DNA of 64,000 nucleotides. It comes from Streptomyces sp. PTY087I2. Lineage in GTDB: Bacteria > Actinomycetota > Actinomycetes > Streptomycetales > Streptomycetaceae. Position 1 is the stretch's first letter; each line of letters opens with the position of its first letter. Positions 15,927-24,889 of the stretch are shown here, piece by piece. A program made the translations under genes and the position numbers. The stretch spans positions 102,317 to 166,316 of the forward strand of contig NZ_LZRD01000020.1 in NCBI RefSeq assembly GCF_001687325.1, read 5' to 3'. The notes below the pieces were generated by a model that ran no database searches, was not told the origin of the DNA, and was given only the letters and a program-made list of their open reading frames with translations.

Positions 15927-17203
15927 TTGACCCTCCCCTGGTCACTGACCGCGGTCTTACCGTTCCCGTAATAGGTCTCGATGTCCAAGCTGAGCTGCCG
16001 CTTCTCGTCAACCGACAGCCCGATGTCGTCCGCATAGTTGAGCAGGGGTGTGACAGCTCCCCGCTCCCCCTCGGCCTTGAATTTCTCAATCCCGCTCAAC
16101 GCTTCGTCATTGTTGTCGTACTCGCGCTGCTTCAGGTAATCCATCGTCTCGCCGGCGTATCCGGTGTCAATCGCCGCGGTTGCGGTATCCATGACGAGAG
16201 GGACTGCTGTTGCGGCCACGACGCCTGCCGCGGGCCCCAGGACCACTGCAAGTGCCGACCCCCACCACAGCGCCTACGCCGGAGCTGACACCAAACTTCC
16301 TCCACTCGGCTGCCTTCTCCATCTCGAGCGTCTTGGCTTCTTCTGCACCCTTGAACTGCTGATGGATGCCATCGATGCGCGCCTCGTCGGGTATCCCGTG
16401 CACCTTTGCCCCTCCGTATCCGAAGTGCAATCCGAGATCCTGGCGCTCTGTCCCGAAGGCTTTCAGCCCGCTTGCCTCGTACACCTGCTGTGCCGACGAC
16501 AACGTCTTCCAGCCCTCTTCATCGGCCGCCACCACGCCCATGAACCGACGCGCCGCAGCTTCGCCAAAATCGGTCCGCTCGGAACCGTCGCTGCTGTTCG
16601 CGAACAGCTCGTCCCGCCCGAGTTCGTCGCCAGCCGACCCGAAGTTGTATGTCGAGTAATTCAGGTCGTCGATATACGCAGCCCCCATACGACCCTTCCC
16701 GGCTCGCCTTGTTCGCCTTCGCCTTCAATCCGTCCGACGCGTGATCGGCGAGCTTGTCCAGCTTTGCCGCCATTTCCGACCAGTCGTCGGCCGCCGCCTT
16801 CAGCTTCCCCAACAGGGCTTCGACGATGTCCGTCGTCCTTCGCATGCTGCGCCTTGGTGTAATCCAGGTGGTTCGAAATGTGCGCGCAGGAATCCAGCAG
16901 CGTCTTGAGATGCTTCTGCCAGAAATCGTGCACCTTCAGAACCGCCGAGCCGCTCGCGAAGTTGCCGTTGGTGAGCGCGATCGCCGCCGCGAAGGTGGCC
17001 GGGCGGGCGTGGTCACCGTCCTTGGACAGCCTCGTCCTGAGATCGTAGGCGTCATTCCCGATAGCTCCGAGATCGTCCCGGTTCACCACCAGGTCCGGTG
17101 CACTGGCACCACCGCCGCCCTCGGCCTGAGCGCTGTTGATCTGCATGGCACCTCGCTGGGCCGCGGCCGAACGCAGTTCGGTCCATTCCTTCTCGAATGT
17201 CAC
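15923..17203 (-). pseudogene. WXG100-like/type VII-associated protein gene broken by three +1 frameshifts
   Basis: Starting at GTG 17203, the N-terminal part (about 120 codons, MTFEKEWTELRSAAAQRG ... HISNHLDYTKAQHAKDD) resembles Streptomyces WXG100/ESX-like proteins. The frame then shifts three times, near 16838-16846, 16690-16702 and 16240-16265. Each shift is repaired by removing one G from a G run (GG, GGG, GGGGG on the coding strand). After three shifts the original frame returns and ends at 15923. Repaired, the protein would be about 425 residues with helical segments (DDWSEMAAKLDKLADHAS), MGAAYIDDLNYST, and a Gly/Ala-rich hydrophobic stretch (VVLGPAAGVVAATAVPLV) near the C-terminus. Either it is a recent pseudogene or the bases are sequencing errors. 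Confidence 0.7.
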
Positions 17204-17317
17204 GTGCTCCCCCGGGTTTTGCCATACGGTCAGCCTTCGCAGTCACCCTAAGATCCCGCGTGCAGCACGGGCGAGTACGATCTGAGCCTTTGTCCGGACG
17301 CGAATTCGGCGAACACC

Positions 17318-17893
17318 ATGGGGGAGCTCCTGTGTCCGTTGCCGTCTTCCTGTTCCCTCATTGCCACGGCGTTTCTCGTCGTCTCCCTCGTCGGGCCTTA
17401 CCGGCTGTACTGGCGGTCCCGGCCCCGGGCGGCGGTGCAGCCGTCGGACGCGGCGCTCGCGTTGGGGCGGGTCGCCGCGTTCGGGGTCGCCGGGGTGTTC
17501 GCCTTCGGCGGGTGTTCGGTCCTGGACGATGTCGACAAGGGGGCCCGGAGTGCGGGTGAGGTCAGGAAGGCCGCCGAGTACGTGGCCTTCGCACTGGGCG
17601 ACGAGCCTCGGATGCCCGGTGATGCGGCGGACGGTTACGCCTCGCTGATCGAGGCCGGCGTCGTCGAGGCGGGGGCGGGGCAGGGGCCCTCGTACATGGT
17701 CTCCGTGGAGCGGGTCGGGGGTGGGCACGACTACGGGGTCTCCGCCGGGGGCGCCGGCTCCGCCGTCTGCATGCGCGTCACGGAGTCGAAGTCCGCGGGC
17801 GGCGGGGTCTTCGTGCCCGGAGCCGACGGGGGCAGCGGTGACTCCATCGCCCGGTACGACCTCAGCGCCACCGTCGACGACGGTCCCTGCTGA
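17318..17893 (+). CDS. Hypothetical membrane protein
   Basis: A 191-residue protein without a family I can name. Two hydrophobic segments lie at about residues 14-32 (SLIATAFLVVSLVGPYRLY) and 50-66 (GRVAAFGVAGVFAFGGC), followed by a soluble domain of about 120 residues that should be extracellular (YMVSVERVGGGHDYGVS ... AVCMRVTES). The terminal CMRV...DDGPC pair could form a disulfide. It is divergent from the frameshifted WXG-like gene. The ATG at 17318 keeps both hydrophobic segments; a GTG a few codons later in another frame does not. Confidence 0.65.
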   Translation: MGELLCPLPSSCSLIATAFLVVSLVGPYRLYWRSRPRAAVQPSDAALALGRVAAFGVAGVFAFGGCSVLDDVDKGARSAGEVRKAAEYVAFALGDEPRMPGDAADGYASLIEAGVVEAGAGQGPSYMVSVERVGGGHDYGVSAGGAGSAVCMRVTESKSAGGGVFVPGADGGSGDSIARYDLSATVDDGPC

Positions 17894-17946
17894 GCGCTGA
17901 ACGCTGCACGCCGAGCGGGGCCGTCGCCGGGGTGCCCGGATGCGTC

Positions 17947-18003
17947 TCAGCCCTTCAGTGCCGTCGCCCGGCCGAAAACTCAGCCCTTCGGCGCCGTCGC
18001 CAC
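17947..18003 (-). repeat. 33-bp offset duplication of the xanthine dehydrogenase 3' end
   Basis: The last codons and stop of the large-subunit gene (ATAPKG-stop, stop at 17980-17982) recur 33 bp further on as ATALKG-stop. The duplication is in frame and the coding sequence continues open between the two TGA codons (VFGRATALKG). It is a small tandem duplication of the gene end. Confidence 0.7.
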
Positions 18004-20343
18004 CGCCGCCTGCGGCCTGATCGGCAGTCGGTTCACCGGGCGGCCCGTCGCCGAGCGGACCGCTGAGGCCACTGCGGCCGGGGCCGTGACGACCGGGACG
18101 GCCGACGCCGGTTTTGCGCCGAAGGGGGCCACCACGTCGCGTTCCTCGACCAGTTTGACGATGCGGATGTCCGGGGCGTCCAGGGCCGTCGGGAGCGCGT
18201 AACCCGTCAGGTCGGGGTGGCGGATCAGGCCCTTCGCGGTGCGGAGGTTCTCCGTGAGGGCCGCGCCGATGCCCTGGGTGATGCCCGCCTCGATGCGGAT
18301 CGCCAGCTGGGCGGGGTTGAGGACTCGGCCCACGTCCTGGGCTACCGCCATCTCGACGACGCGGATCGAGCCGAGCTCGATGTCGACGTCCACCACCGCC
18401 CGTACCGCGCAGAACGCGAGGCCGACGAACGCGTCGCCCTGGCCCGCCTCGTCCAGCGGTTCCGTGGGGTGGGGGCGGCACTGGGCGGTGGCCCAGAGTT
18501 CCTTGCCGTCCATGGCCTCCGTGACGGTGGTGGAGAGCACACCGTCGTACGAGGTGATCTTGCCGTCCGCGATCTGGAGCAGCTCCGTGGACATGCCGAA
18601 CTTGTGGGCCAGCGGCTGGAGGAGCTGGGTGCGGACCATCTTCGCCGCGCGCTCCACCGCACCGCCGGAGACCCAGGTGTGGCGGCCGTGCGTCGCCGGG
18701 CCCGCGGGGGGCTGATCGGTGTCCACCGCCGCTACGTGGACCTCCTCGACGCCCAGGGTCTCCTGGACGATCTGGCGGGCCAGGGTCGTGAAGCCCTGGC
18801 CCGTCTCCACCGCCGCGCAGATGACGGTGGCTACGCCGTCGTGGACCCGGACCGTGGCCGTCGAGACCTCGTCCGTGCCCTCGGCGCCGAGCATGTGGAC
18901 CATCCCGACGCCGTAGCCCACGCCCCGGCGCACCGCCCCCGGTTCCCCCGCGCCCTCGGGGCCGCCCGGCAGCAGCCAGTCGTCCTCGGGAGCGTCTTTG
19001 GGGAGGGCGGGGAGGGGGTAGTCGCGGACCGCGCGGAGCAGTTCGGCCACCGGGGCCGGGCAGGTCACCGTCTGGCCCGTGGGCAGGATGTCGCCCGTGG
19101 AGAGCGTGTTGCGCAGGCGCAGTTCGGCCGGGTCCATGCCCAGCTTGGCGGCCAGCTTGTCCATCTGGCCCTCGTACGCCGCGCAGACCTGCATCGCGCC
19201 CTCGCCGCGCACATGACCGGAGGGCGGGTTGTTCGTCCGGACCGCCCAGCCCTCGATGAAGGCGTGCGGAACGACGTACGGGCCGCAGGCGAACGCCACG
19301 GCCGCCGCCAGGGACTCGGAGGAGGCGTCGGCGTACGCGCCCGCGTCCAGGAGGATCTGGGCCTCCACCTTCACCAGCCGGCCCTCCGCGTCCGCGTGGT
19401 GGCGGTAGCGCAGGAGGGTGGGGTGGCGGTGGGTGTGGCCGAGGAAGGACTCCTCGCGGCTCGCCGCCAGCTTCACCGGGCAGCCGGTCCGCAGCGCCAG
19501 CAGGCCCAGCGGGATCTGGAAGCCCGGGTCCTCGCGGTCGCCGGTCGCACCGGGCACACCGGTCACGACGACCTTGACCCGGTCCGGCTCCAGGCCGAAG
19601 CAGGCCGCGATCAGGTCGCGGTCGGTGTGCGGGTCGGTGGACGCGGTGTAGATCTCCACGCCGCCGTCGGGCCTCGGCACGGCGAGGCCGGCCTCCGCGC
19701 CGATCGGGGCCGGGTCCTGGCGGCCGATGCGGTAGAGGCCCTCGACGACGACCTCGCCCGTCGCCTCCGCGTCGCCGTACCGGAGGGGGATGTGGCGGAT
19801 CAGGTTGCCGTCGGGGTGCAGTGGCTCCGCCGCGAACGCCTTCTCCGGGTCCGTGACCGGCTCCAGCACCTCGTACCGTACGGCGATGGCGGCTGCGGCC
19901 AGCCGCGCGGTGTCCGGGTGGTCCGCGGCGACCGCAGCGATCGGCTCCCCGTGGTGGCGGACCAGGTCGGAGGCGAACACCGGGCGGTCCACGGCGTGGC
20001 GGCCGTAGTTGCTCTCCCCCGGCACGTCCTCGTGCGTGACGACCGCCCGCACCCCGGGCATCTCCTCGGCGCCCGAGGTGTCGATGGACAGGATCCGCGC
20101 GTGCGGGTGCGGGGAGCGCAGCACGGCCGCCCACAGCAGGCCCTCGGCCCAGAGATCGGCGGCGTACGGGAAGGTGCCCTCGGTCTTCGCCCGCGCGTCG
20201 GCGGCGGGGAGCGATGCCCCCAGGCCCATCCGGGGCTGCTCCAGGTCCTGGTCCGGGCCGCCGCCGGAGCCGCCGCTCAGCGCGTCGATCCTGGGCAGGC
20301 TGGTGCTGGTCGCGTTGGCCGCGGTGGCCGCGTCGCTGCTCAC
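17980..20343 (-). CDS. Molybdopterin-binding large subunit, xanthine dehydrogenase/CO dehydrogenase family
   Basis: A 787-residue catalytic subunit of a molybdenum hydroxylase. The a/b-hammerhead domain lies at about residues 50-170 (GLLWAAVLRSPHPHARIL, VVTHEDVPGESNYG) and the molybdopterin-binding domain follows, with GDREDPGFQIPLGLLALRTGCPVKL, VRGEGAMQVCAAYE and GQGFTTLARQIVQETLG. These enzymes hydroxylate purines, aldehydes or other heterocycles using water. The start is a GTG at 20343, and the gene lies third after the FAD and [2Fe-2S] subunits. The substrate cannot be fixed from sequence; purine (xanthine/hypoxanthine) is the default. The 3' end is partly duplicated. Confidence 0.88.
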   Translation of the reverse strand: MSSDAATAANATSTSLPRIDALSGGSGGGPDQDLEQPRMGLGASLPAADARAKTEGTFPYAADLWAEGLLWAAVLRSPHPHARILSIDTSGAEEMPGVRAVVTHEDVPGESNYGRHAVDRPVFASDLVRHHGEPIAAVAADHPDTARLAAAAIAVRYEVLEPVTDPEKAFAAEPLHPDGNLIRHIPLRYGDAEATGEVVVEGLYRIGRQDPAPIGAEAGLAVPRPDGGVEIYTASTDPHTDRDLIAACFGLEPDRVKVVVTGVPGATGDREDPGFQIPLGLLALRTGCPVKLAASREESFLGHTHRHPTLLRYRHHADAEGRLVKVEAQILLDAGAYADASSESLAAAVAFACGPYVVPHAFIEGWAVRTNNPPSGHVRGEGAMQVCAAYEGQMDKLAAKLGMDPAELRLRNTLSTGDILPTGQTVTCPAPVAELLRAVRDYPLPALPKDAPEDDWLLPGGPEGAGEPGAVRRGVGYGVGMVHMLGAEGTDEVSTATVRVHDGVATVICAAVETGQGFTTLARQIVQETLGVEEVHVAAVDTDQPPAGPATHGRHTWVSGGAVERAAKMVRTQLLQPLAHKFGMSTELLQIADGKITSYDGVLSTTVTEAMDGKELWATAQCRPHPTEPLDEAGQGDAFVGLAFCAVRAVVDVDIELGSIRVVEMAVAQDVGRVLNPAQLAIRIEAGITQGIGAALTENLRTAKGLIRHPDLTGYALPTALDAPDIRIVKLVEERDVVAPFGAKPASAVPVVTAPAAVASAVRSATGRPVNRLPIRPQAAVATAPKG

Positions 20344-20419
20344 GCCGCCTCCTTGTCGATCACGTGGTGCTGCTGGTGATGCGTGTGCCGCTGCTGTACG
20401 GCGGGGCCGCGGGCGTGCC

Positions 20420-21955
20420 TCACAGCGCCTCTCCCTCGTGCGAGTGGGGGCCCTGCTGCACGCCGCCGGCGCCCGGCTCGGCCTGGTGCGGGATGCGCGC
20501 CTCGTCCGGGGCCGCCGCGGCCGCCGTGGCCGCCGCCTCGGCGTTGGCCTCGCGGGCCGCGACGACGTCCGCGACCGCGTCGAGGACGCCCCGGTAGCCG
20601 GAACAGCGGCAGAGGTTGCCGCAGAGCGCCTGGCGGGTCTCCAGCTCGGTGGGGGCGTGGTTGCCCTCCAGCAGGTCGTGGACGGTCATCGCCATGCCGG
20701 GGATGCAGAAGCCGCACTGGACGGCTCCGCAGGCGGACAGGGCGCGCTGGACGTCGGACGGTTCGCCGTCGACGGCCAGGCCCTCGACCGTACGCACCTC
20801 GCTGCCCGCCGCCGTGGCCGCGGGGACCAGGCAGGAGGCGACCAGCCGGCCGTCGACCTGGACGTTGCACGCGCCGCACTCGCCCTGCGAGCAGCCGTCC
20901 TTGGCCCCGGCCAGGCCGAGGCGCTCGCGGAGCACGTAGAGCAGGGACTCGCCGATCCAGGCGTCGCTGACCGGGCGGTCCACGCCGTTCACATGGAGCA
21001 GGTAGGACGCGGCGGGGTGCTCGCTCGGTACGTCGGAGAGCGCGGGGCTCTCGGTGGGAGCGGGGACCTCGTCGGTGGCAGCGGTGGGGGCGGTGTCGGG
21101 GTCGGGGTCGAGGCCTGAAGGTGTCTCCGCCTCCGTGCCCGCCTCCCCTTCCGTCCCTTCCGTTTCCGCGCCCGCGTTCGGTTCCGCTTCCTCCGCCGGG
21201 AGCGCTTCCGCTTCGCTCTCCTCGGGTGCGGTCCCCTCGGCTTCGGCCTCCGCCTCCGGTACGGGAGCGGCTTCCGGTTCCTGTGTCGCCCAGGGGGCGG
21301 GCGCGCCGCCGGGCAGCGTCGCCGGGCGGGCGCTGTCCGCGTACCACTGCGGGGTGTGCGCCGACGCCAGGAACTCGCCCGATTCGTCCGGGAGATCCCC
21401 GTCCGCGACCGGGATCGTCCACTGACCCGTGTGCCCGGAGTGACCCGTGTGGGCGGTGTGGGCCGAGGTGTCGGCCTCCCCGGCCGCCTGCGCCGCCTCC
21501 GGGGCCGGTGCCGCCTCCCCCAGGGCCTCGGTGAAGTTCCACTGGGCCGTGGCGTGCGAGGTGTCCTCGTACGGGCCCTGGTACCCGCCCTGCTGGTTCG
21601 GGTCCGGCCAGTGGACCGCGCCGGTCCCCTGCGCGGCGGCCTCGTGCGCGGCCGCGGCCTCCTGGGCGCGCTGCTCCGCCTGCGCCTGCTGGGTCTGCGT
21701 CTGGATCACCCAGCTGCCCGTCGCCGCCGGGTCCAGACCGGCCGCCGGGGTCAGCGGCACGATCATCGGCGGGACGTACCCCTGGCCGGGCGCGGCCAGC
21801 GGGATGTTCGCCAGGTCCTCCGGCGGCAGCTGGACGAACGCGGTGGCGTCGGCGTCGAAGCCGTCGCCCTGCGGGGTCGGCTCCCAGCCGCCGTACCGCG
21901 GGTCCGGGCCATCGGAGTGCCCGTGCCGCTGGTGGGGGTTTTCCTCATTGCTCAC
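20420..21955 (-). CDS. [2Fe-2S] subunit of the molybdenum hydroxylase with a long disordered N-terminal extension
   Basis: A 511-residue protein. Residues of about 345-480 are a normal two-cluster iron-sulfur subunit: GCSQGECGAC binds the plant-ferredoxin-type cluster, and CGFCIPG with CGNLCRCSGY binds the second. About 340 residues are added in front. They are rich in Gln, Ala, Glu, Pro and Thr (QTQTQQAQAEQRAQEAAAAHEA; EAEAEAEG; HTAHTGHSGHTG) and predicted disordered. Usual members are about 160 residues. The GTG at 21955 is translationally coupled to the FAD-subunit stop (overlap of 4 bases). The function of the extension is unknown; it could be a scaffold or interaction tail. Electron transfer between molybdenum and FAD is the family role. 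Confidence 0.88.
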   Translation of the reverse strand: MSNEENPHQRHGHSDGPDPRYGGWEPTPQGDGFDADATAFVQLPPEDLANIPLAAPGQGYVPPMIVPLTPAAGLDPAATGSWVIQTQTQQAQAEQRAQEAAAAHEAAAQGTGAVHWPDPNQQGGYQGPYEDTSHATAQWNFTEALGEAAPAPEAAQAAGEADTSAHTAHTGHSGHTGQWTIPVADGDLPDESGEFLASAHTPQWYADSARPATLPGGAPAPWATQEPEAAPVPEAEAEAEGTAPEESEAEALPAEEAEPNAGAETEGTEGEAGTEAETPSGLDPDPDTAPTAATDEVPAPTESPALSDVPSEHPAASYLLHVNGVDRPVSDAWIGESLLYVLRERLGLAGAKDGCSQGECGACNVQVDGRLVASCLVPAATAAGSEVRTVEGLAVDGEPSDVQRALSACGAVQCGFCIPGMAMTVHDLLEGNHAPTELETRQALCGNLCRCSGYRGVLDAVADVVAAREANAEAAATAAAAAPDEARIPHQAEPGAGGVQQGPHSHEGEAL

Positions 21956-22848
21956 GACAGTGCCCTCCCCAGCGCGCGTCGGGCGAGCGCGGCGACCGTG
22001 CGCCGCAGGTGCAGGACGGCCGGGGACAGCGGCGGGGCCTCTGATCCGTCGGCCGGTGGTGCGTGGTCCGGGATGCAGGCCGCGGCGACGTACTCGCCGA
22101 AGGCGGCCAGCGCGTCGGGGGCCAGGCCCCGCTCGCCGTCCCAGTCGATCAGCGAGGCGATCCACTGCTCCGCCTCCAGCGGGCGCAGCGGCATCGGGGC
22201 GATGGCGCCGACCGCGCAGCGCACGCCCCGGCGGGCCGGGTCCAGGACGATCGCGACCGAGGCGGTGGCGCGGCCGGGGCCGGTGCGCCCGGTGGCCTTC
22301 AGGAAGACCTGCGGGGCGTGCAGCAGCGGTACGCGGACGAAGCCGATCAGCTCCGCGGGCTCCAGCAGCTCGCGGCCCGCCAGCAGGTGCGAGACGGGGA
22401 TCTCGCGGCGGGCGCCGTCGGGGCCCGCGATGACGAGCTCGGCCTCCAGCGCGGCCAGCACCGGCAGGGCGTCGCCGGTGGGCGCGGAGGTGACGATGTT
22501 GCCGCCGAGCGTTCCGGCGTTACGGATCTGGGGCGGGCCCGCGGCGCGGGCGGAGGCGGCCAGGGCGGGGATGAGGGCGGCGAAGTCCGGGCGTCCCATC
22601 CGGGCGTGGGTGAGTCCGGCGCCCAGGAGGGCGTGGCCGTCCTGGTAGTGCCAGCCGCGCAGCTCGCTGATCCGGCCGAGGCCGACCAGGCCCGAGGGGC
22701 GCAGCAGCCCCTTGTTGACGGCTGCCATCAGGTCCGTGCCCCCGGCAACCGGAACGGCTGCGGGCATGGCGCCGAGAGCCGCCACGGCCTCGTCCAACGA
22801 GGTCGGCAGCGTCACCGACTGCATCGCCTGCGGTGCGTGCGTGGTCAA
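21952..22848 (-). CDS. FAD-binding subunit of the molybdenum hydroxylase
   Basis: A 298-residue subunit (CoxM/XdhB type) that passes electrons from the iron-sulfur clusters to FAD and on to NAD or another acceptor. FAD contacts are visible as AAVPVAGGTDLMAAV (about residues 30-44) and the IRNAGTLGGNIVTSAPTGD pair of glycine motifs (about 103-121). I use a TTG start at 22848, giving LTTHAPQAMQSVTLP; an ATG at 22824 eight codons later is the alternative. It is the first gene of the three-gene unit FAD - [2Fe-2S] - Mo, all on the minus strand and overlapping or closely spaced. Confidence 0.85.
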   Translation of the reverse strand: MTTHAPQAMQSVTLPTSLDEAVAALGAMPAAVPVAGGTDLMAAVNKGLLRPSGLVGLGRISELRGWHYQDGHALLGAGLTHARMGRPDFAALIPALAASARAAGPPQIRNAGTLGGNIVTSAPTGDALPVLAALEAELVIAGPDGARREIPVSHLLAGRELLEPAELIGFVRVPLLHAPQVFLKATGRTGPGRATASVAIVLDPARRGVRCAVGAIAPMPLRPLEAEQWIASLIDWDGERGLAPDALAAFGEYVAAACIPDHAPPADGSEAPPLSPAVLHLRRTVAALARRALGRALS

Positions 22849-23113
22849 CCCAGCTGCCCCTTCCCGGTGTCCCGGCGCTCTGGCCTGTTCCGCCGTACGG
22901 TACGTGTTCACAGCCCGGACGTGGCAACTCTGGCACATCTTCCGATCGGACCGGAGCGAGGGTCCGCGAAGGGCGGTTCCGTCCCTGACCTGCGGGATGT
23001 TCCGGTTTCGCACACCTTCGGCGGGGAAGGCGAATTGCCACTCTTCAGCGAGGCTTGTACGACTTATACGGTTCGCGCCCCGGATCCGTTCCCGGATCCG
23101 TTCCCGGACGCGC
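22849..23113. other. Gene-free region between the molybdenum hydroxylase and the hexosaminidase gene
   Basis: With the terminator at 23114-23163, this makes a 333-bp gap. It must hold the promoter of the FAD-subunit operon. A 13-bp unit (cccggatccgttc-like) is tandemly repeated around 23083-23106. Nothing else stands out. Confidence 0.5.
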
Positions 23114-23163
23114 GTCGGCCGCAGCGGTCCCGGAGGTCTCTCCGGAGGACGGCTGCGGCCGAC
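23114..23163 (-). terminator. Terminator of the amino-sugar transport operon
   Basis: Twelve-bp inverted repeat GTCGGCCGCAGC (23114-23125) with GCTGCGGCCGAC (23152-23163). The intervening bases themselves form an inner stem (TCCGGAG-like arms). It begins 19 bp after the hexosaminidase stop. Confidence 0.65.
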
Positions 23164-23181
23164 GGGGGCCGGGGCGCGGGG

Positions 23182-24885
23182 TCACACCACCGGAGGCTCC
23201 CCCTCCAGCGGGCGGCCGAGGATGCCGGGGCGCTGCTGACGGGGGTACGGACCGGCCGGCGGGCGGTAGTCGACGCCGAGGGCGTCGAGGCGGGCGTAGT
23301 GGGCCCGCATCCGGGCGTCGAAGGCGGCGAAGTCCCGGTCGGCCGGGGCGGGCAGGGCGGACCAGGCGACCTCGGCGAAGGCGGCGAGGCGCGGGAAGAC
23401 CTGGTAGTCGACGCGGGCCCGGTTCTGCATGACCTCGGTCCACACGTTGGCCTGGGTGCCCAGGATGTGACGGGCCGCCTCCTCGCTCAGGCCCGGCGGG
23501 ACGGGCTCGAAGCGGTAGACGTCCTCCAGGGTCCGTACGTACCCGATGGGCATCGGCTCGTCGGGGCCGCCGTCCTGACGGTGGTCCAGATACACCTGCT
23601 GCTCGGGGCACATGACGACGTCGTGCCCGGCCTCGGCGGCCGCGATGCCGCCGCCGTAACCGCGCCAGGAGGAGACCGCGGCCCCCTCCGCGAGGCCGCC
23701 TTCGAGGATCTCGTCCCAGCCGATGAGGCGGCGGCCGCGGGCGGTGAGCCAGGCGTCGAAGTGGCGGATGAACCAGGACTGGAGGCCGTCCTCGTCCTTC
23801 ACGCCGAGTTCGGCGATGCGGGCCTGGGCGAGCGGGGACTCCTTCCACTGGTCCTTGGGGCACTCGTCGCCGCCCATGTGGACGAAGGGCGAGGTTTCGG
23901 CGGGGAAGAGCTCCAGCACCTCCTCCAGGACGCCTTCGAAGAAGCGCAGGGTGGTGTCAGTGGGGGCGAGTACGTTCGGATTGACGCCCCAGGTGTCCCA
24001 GACGGAGAGGGTGGTGGTGTCGATGACGTCGGTGTTGCCCAGCTCGGGGTATGCGCTGATCGCGGCCTGCGAGTGGCCCGGGATGTCGATCTCGGGGACG
24101 ACCCGGATATGCCGCTCGGCGGCGTAGGCGACGATCTCGCGGATGTCGTCCTGCGTGTAGTAGCCGCCGTAGGGCGTCTCGTCCCACAGCTCGGAGGCCC
24201 GGTGGCCGTATTTGGTGCGTGAGCGCCAGGAGCCGACCTCGGTGAGGCGCGGGTAGCGCTTGATCTCGATGCGCCAGCCCTGGTCGTCGGTGAGGTGGAA
24301 GTGGAAGACGTTCAGCTTGTGGGCGGCCAGCAGGTCCAGGTAGCGCAGGACGTCGTCCTTGGGCAGGAAGTGCCGGCAGACGTCGAGCATCATGCCGCGC
24401 CAGCCGAAGCGGGGTTCGTCCTCGACGACGACCGGCGGGACCTCCCAGGTGCGGCCGGGGGCGAGGGGGGCGCGGCGGAAGGCGTCGGGGCCGAGGAGCT
24501 GACGGAGGGTCTGCGCGCCCCGGAAGACGCCCGCCGCCGTGCCGCCCGTGATGCGTACGGCGTTGGCCTCGACGGCCAGGCGGTAGCCCTCGGGGGCGAG
24601 CGACTCGTCGAGGGCCAGCACGATGCCCTGCCCGGTCGAGCCGGAGCCGTCGCCCGCGCCCGTGCCGGTGCCGTCGCCCTGGGGCAGGGGCAGTCCGGTG
24701 GGCGGGCCGAGCGTGGCGCGCAGCCAGCGGGCGACGCCTTCGGTGCCCGGTCCGGCGGTCAGCGGGGTCGTGTAGCCGAGCGGGTACGGTCCGGCGGCGG
24801 CCGCGGTCAGGGTGCGGGGGGCCGGGATCAGACCGAGGGCGGCGGCGTCCACGGCGCCCGGGGAGGGGGAGTTCTCGGGTGTCAT
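23182..24885 (-). CDS. Beta-N-acetylhexosaminidase, GH20, intracellular
   Basis: A 567-residue glycoside hydrolase that removes terminal N-acetylglucosamine (or N-acetylgalactosamine) from oligosaccharides. An N-terminal GH20b domain (about 15-145) is followed by the catalytic barrel. The catalytic pair Asp340-Glu341 lies in HMGGDE, and the substrate-assisted mechanism of the family uses it. FHFHLTDDQGWRIEIKRYP and VVPEIDIPGHSQAAI are typical. There is no signal peptide, so it should act in the cytoplasm on imported sugars. It is the last gene of an operon with an ABC sugar importer, 4 bases after the permease stop, and the operon has an upstream DasR-like site. Confidence 0.93.
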   Translation of the reverse strand: MTPENSPSPGAVDAAALGLIPAPRTLTAAAAGPYPLGYTTPLTAGPGTEGVARWLRATLGPPTGLPLPQGDGTGTGAGDGSGSTGQGIVLALDESLAPEGYRLAVEANAVRITGGTAAGVFRGAQTLRQLLGPDAFRRAPLAPGRTWEVPPVVVEDEPRFGWRGMMLDVCRHFLPKDDVLRYLDLLAAHKLNVFHFHLTDDQGWRIEIKRYPRLTEVGSWRSRTKYGHRASELWDETPYGGYYTQDDIREIVAYAAERHIRVVPEIDIPGHSQAAISAYPELGNTDVIDTTTLSVWDTWGVNPNVLAPTDTTLRFFEGVLEEVLELFPAETSPFVHMGGDECPKDQWKESPLAQARIAELGVKDEDGLQSWFIRHFDAWLTARGRRLIGWDEILEGGLAEGAAVSSWRGYGGGIAAAEAGHDVVMCPEQQVYLDHRQDGGPDEPMPIGYVRTLEDVYRFEPVPPGLSEEAARHILGTQANVWTEVMQNRARVDYQVFPRLAAFAEVAWSALPAPADRDFAAFDARMRAHYARLDALGVDYRPPAGPYPRQQRPGILGRPLEGEPPVV

Positions 24886-24889
24886 GACG

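Noticed and set aside
16164..16862. A 232-codon plus-strand open frame over the frameshifted WXG-like gene
   Set aside because: The minus strand carries recognisable WXG-like sequence in all three frames between the shifts; the plus frame has no ribosome site or domain and is a shadow of it.
20420..22165. Longer 581-codon frame of the iron-sulfur subunit, starting further upstream
   Set aside because: The upstream part overlaps the FAD-subunit gene by more than 200 bp and is only a shadow; GTG 21955 overlaps the FAD-subunit stop by 4 bases.
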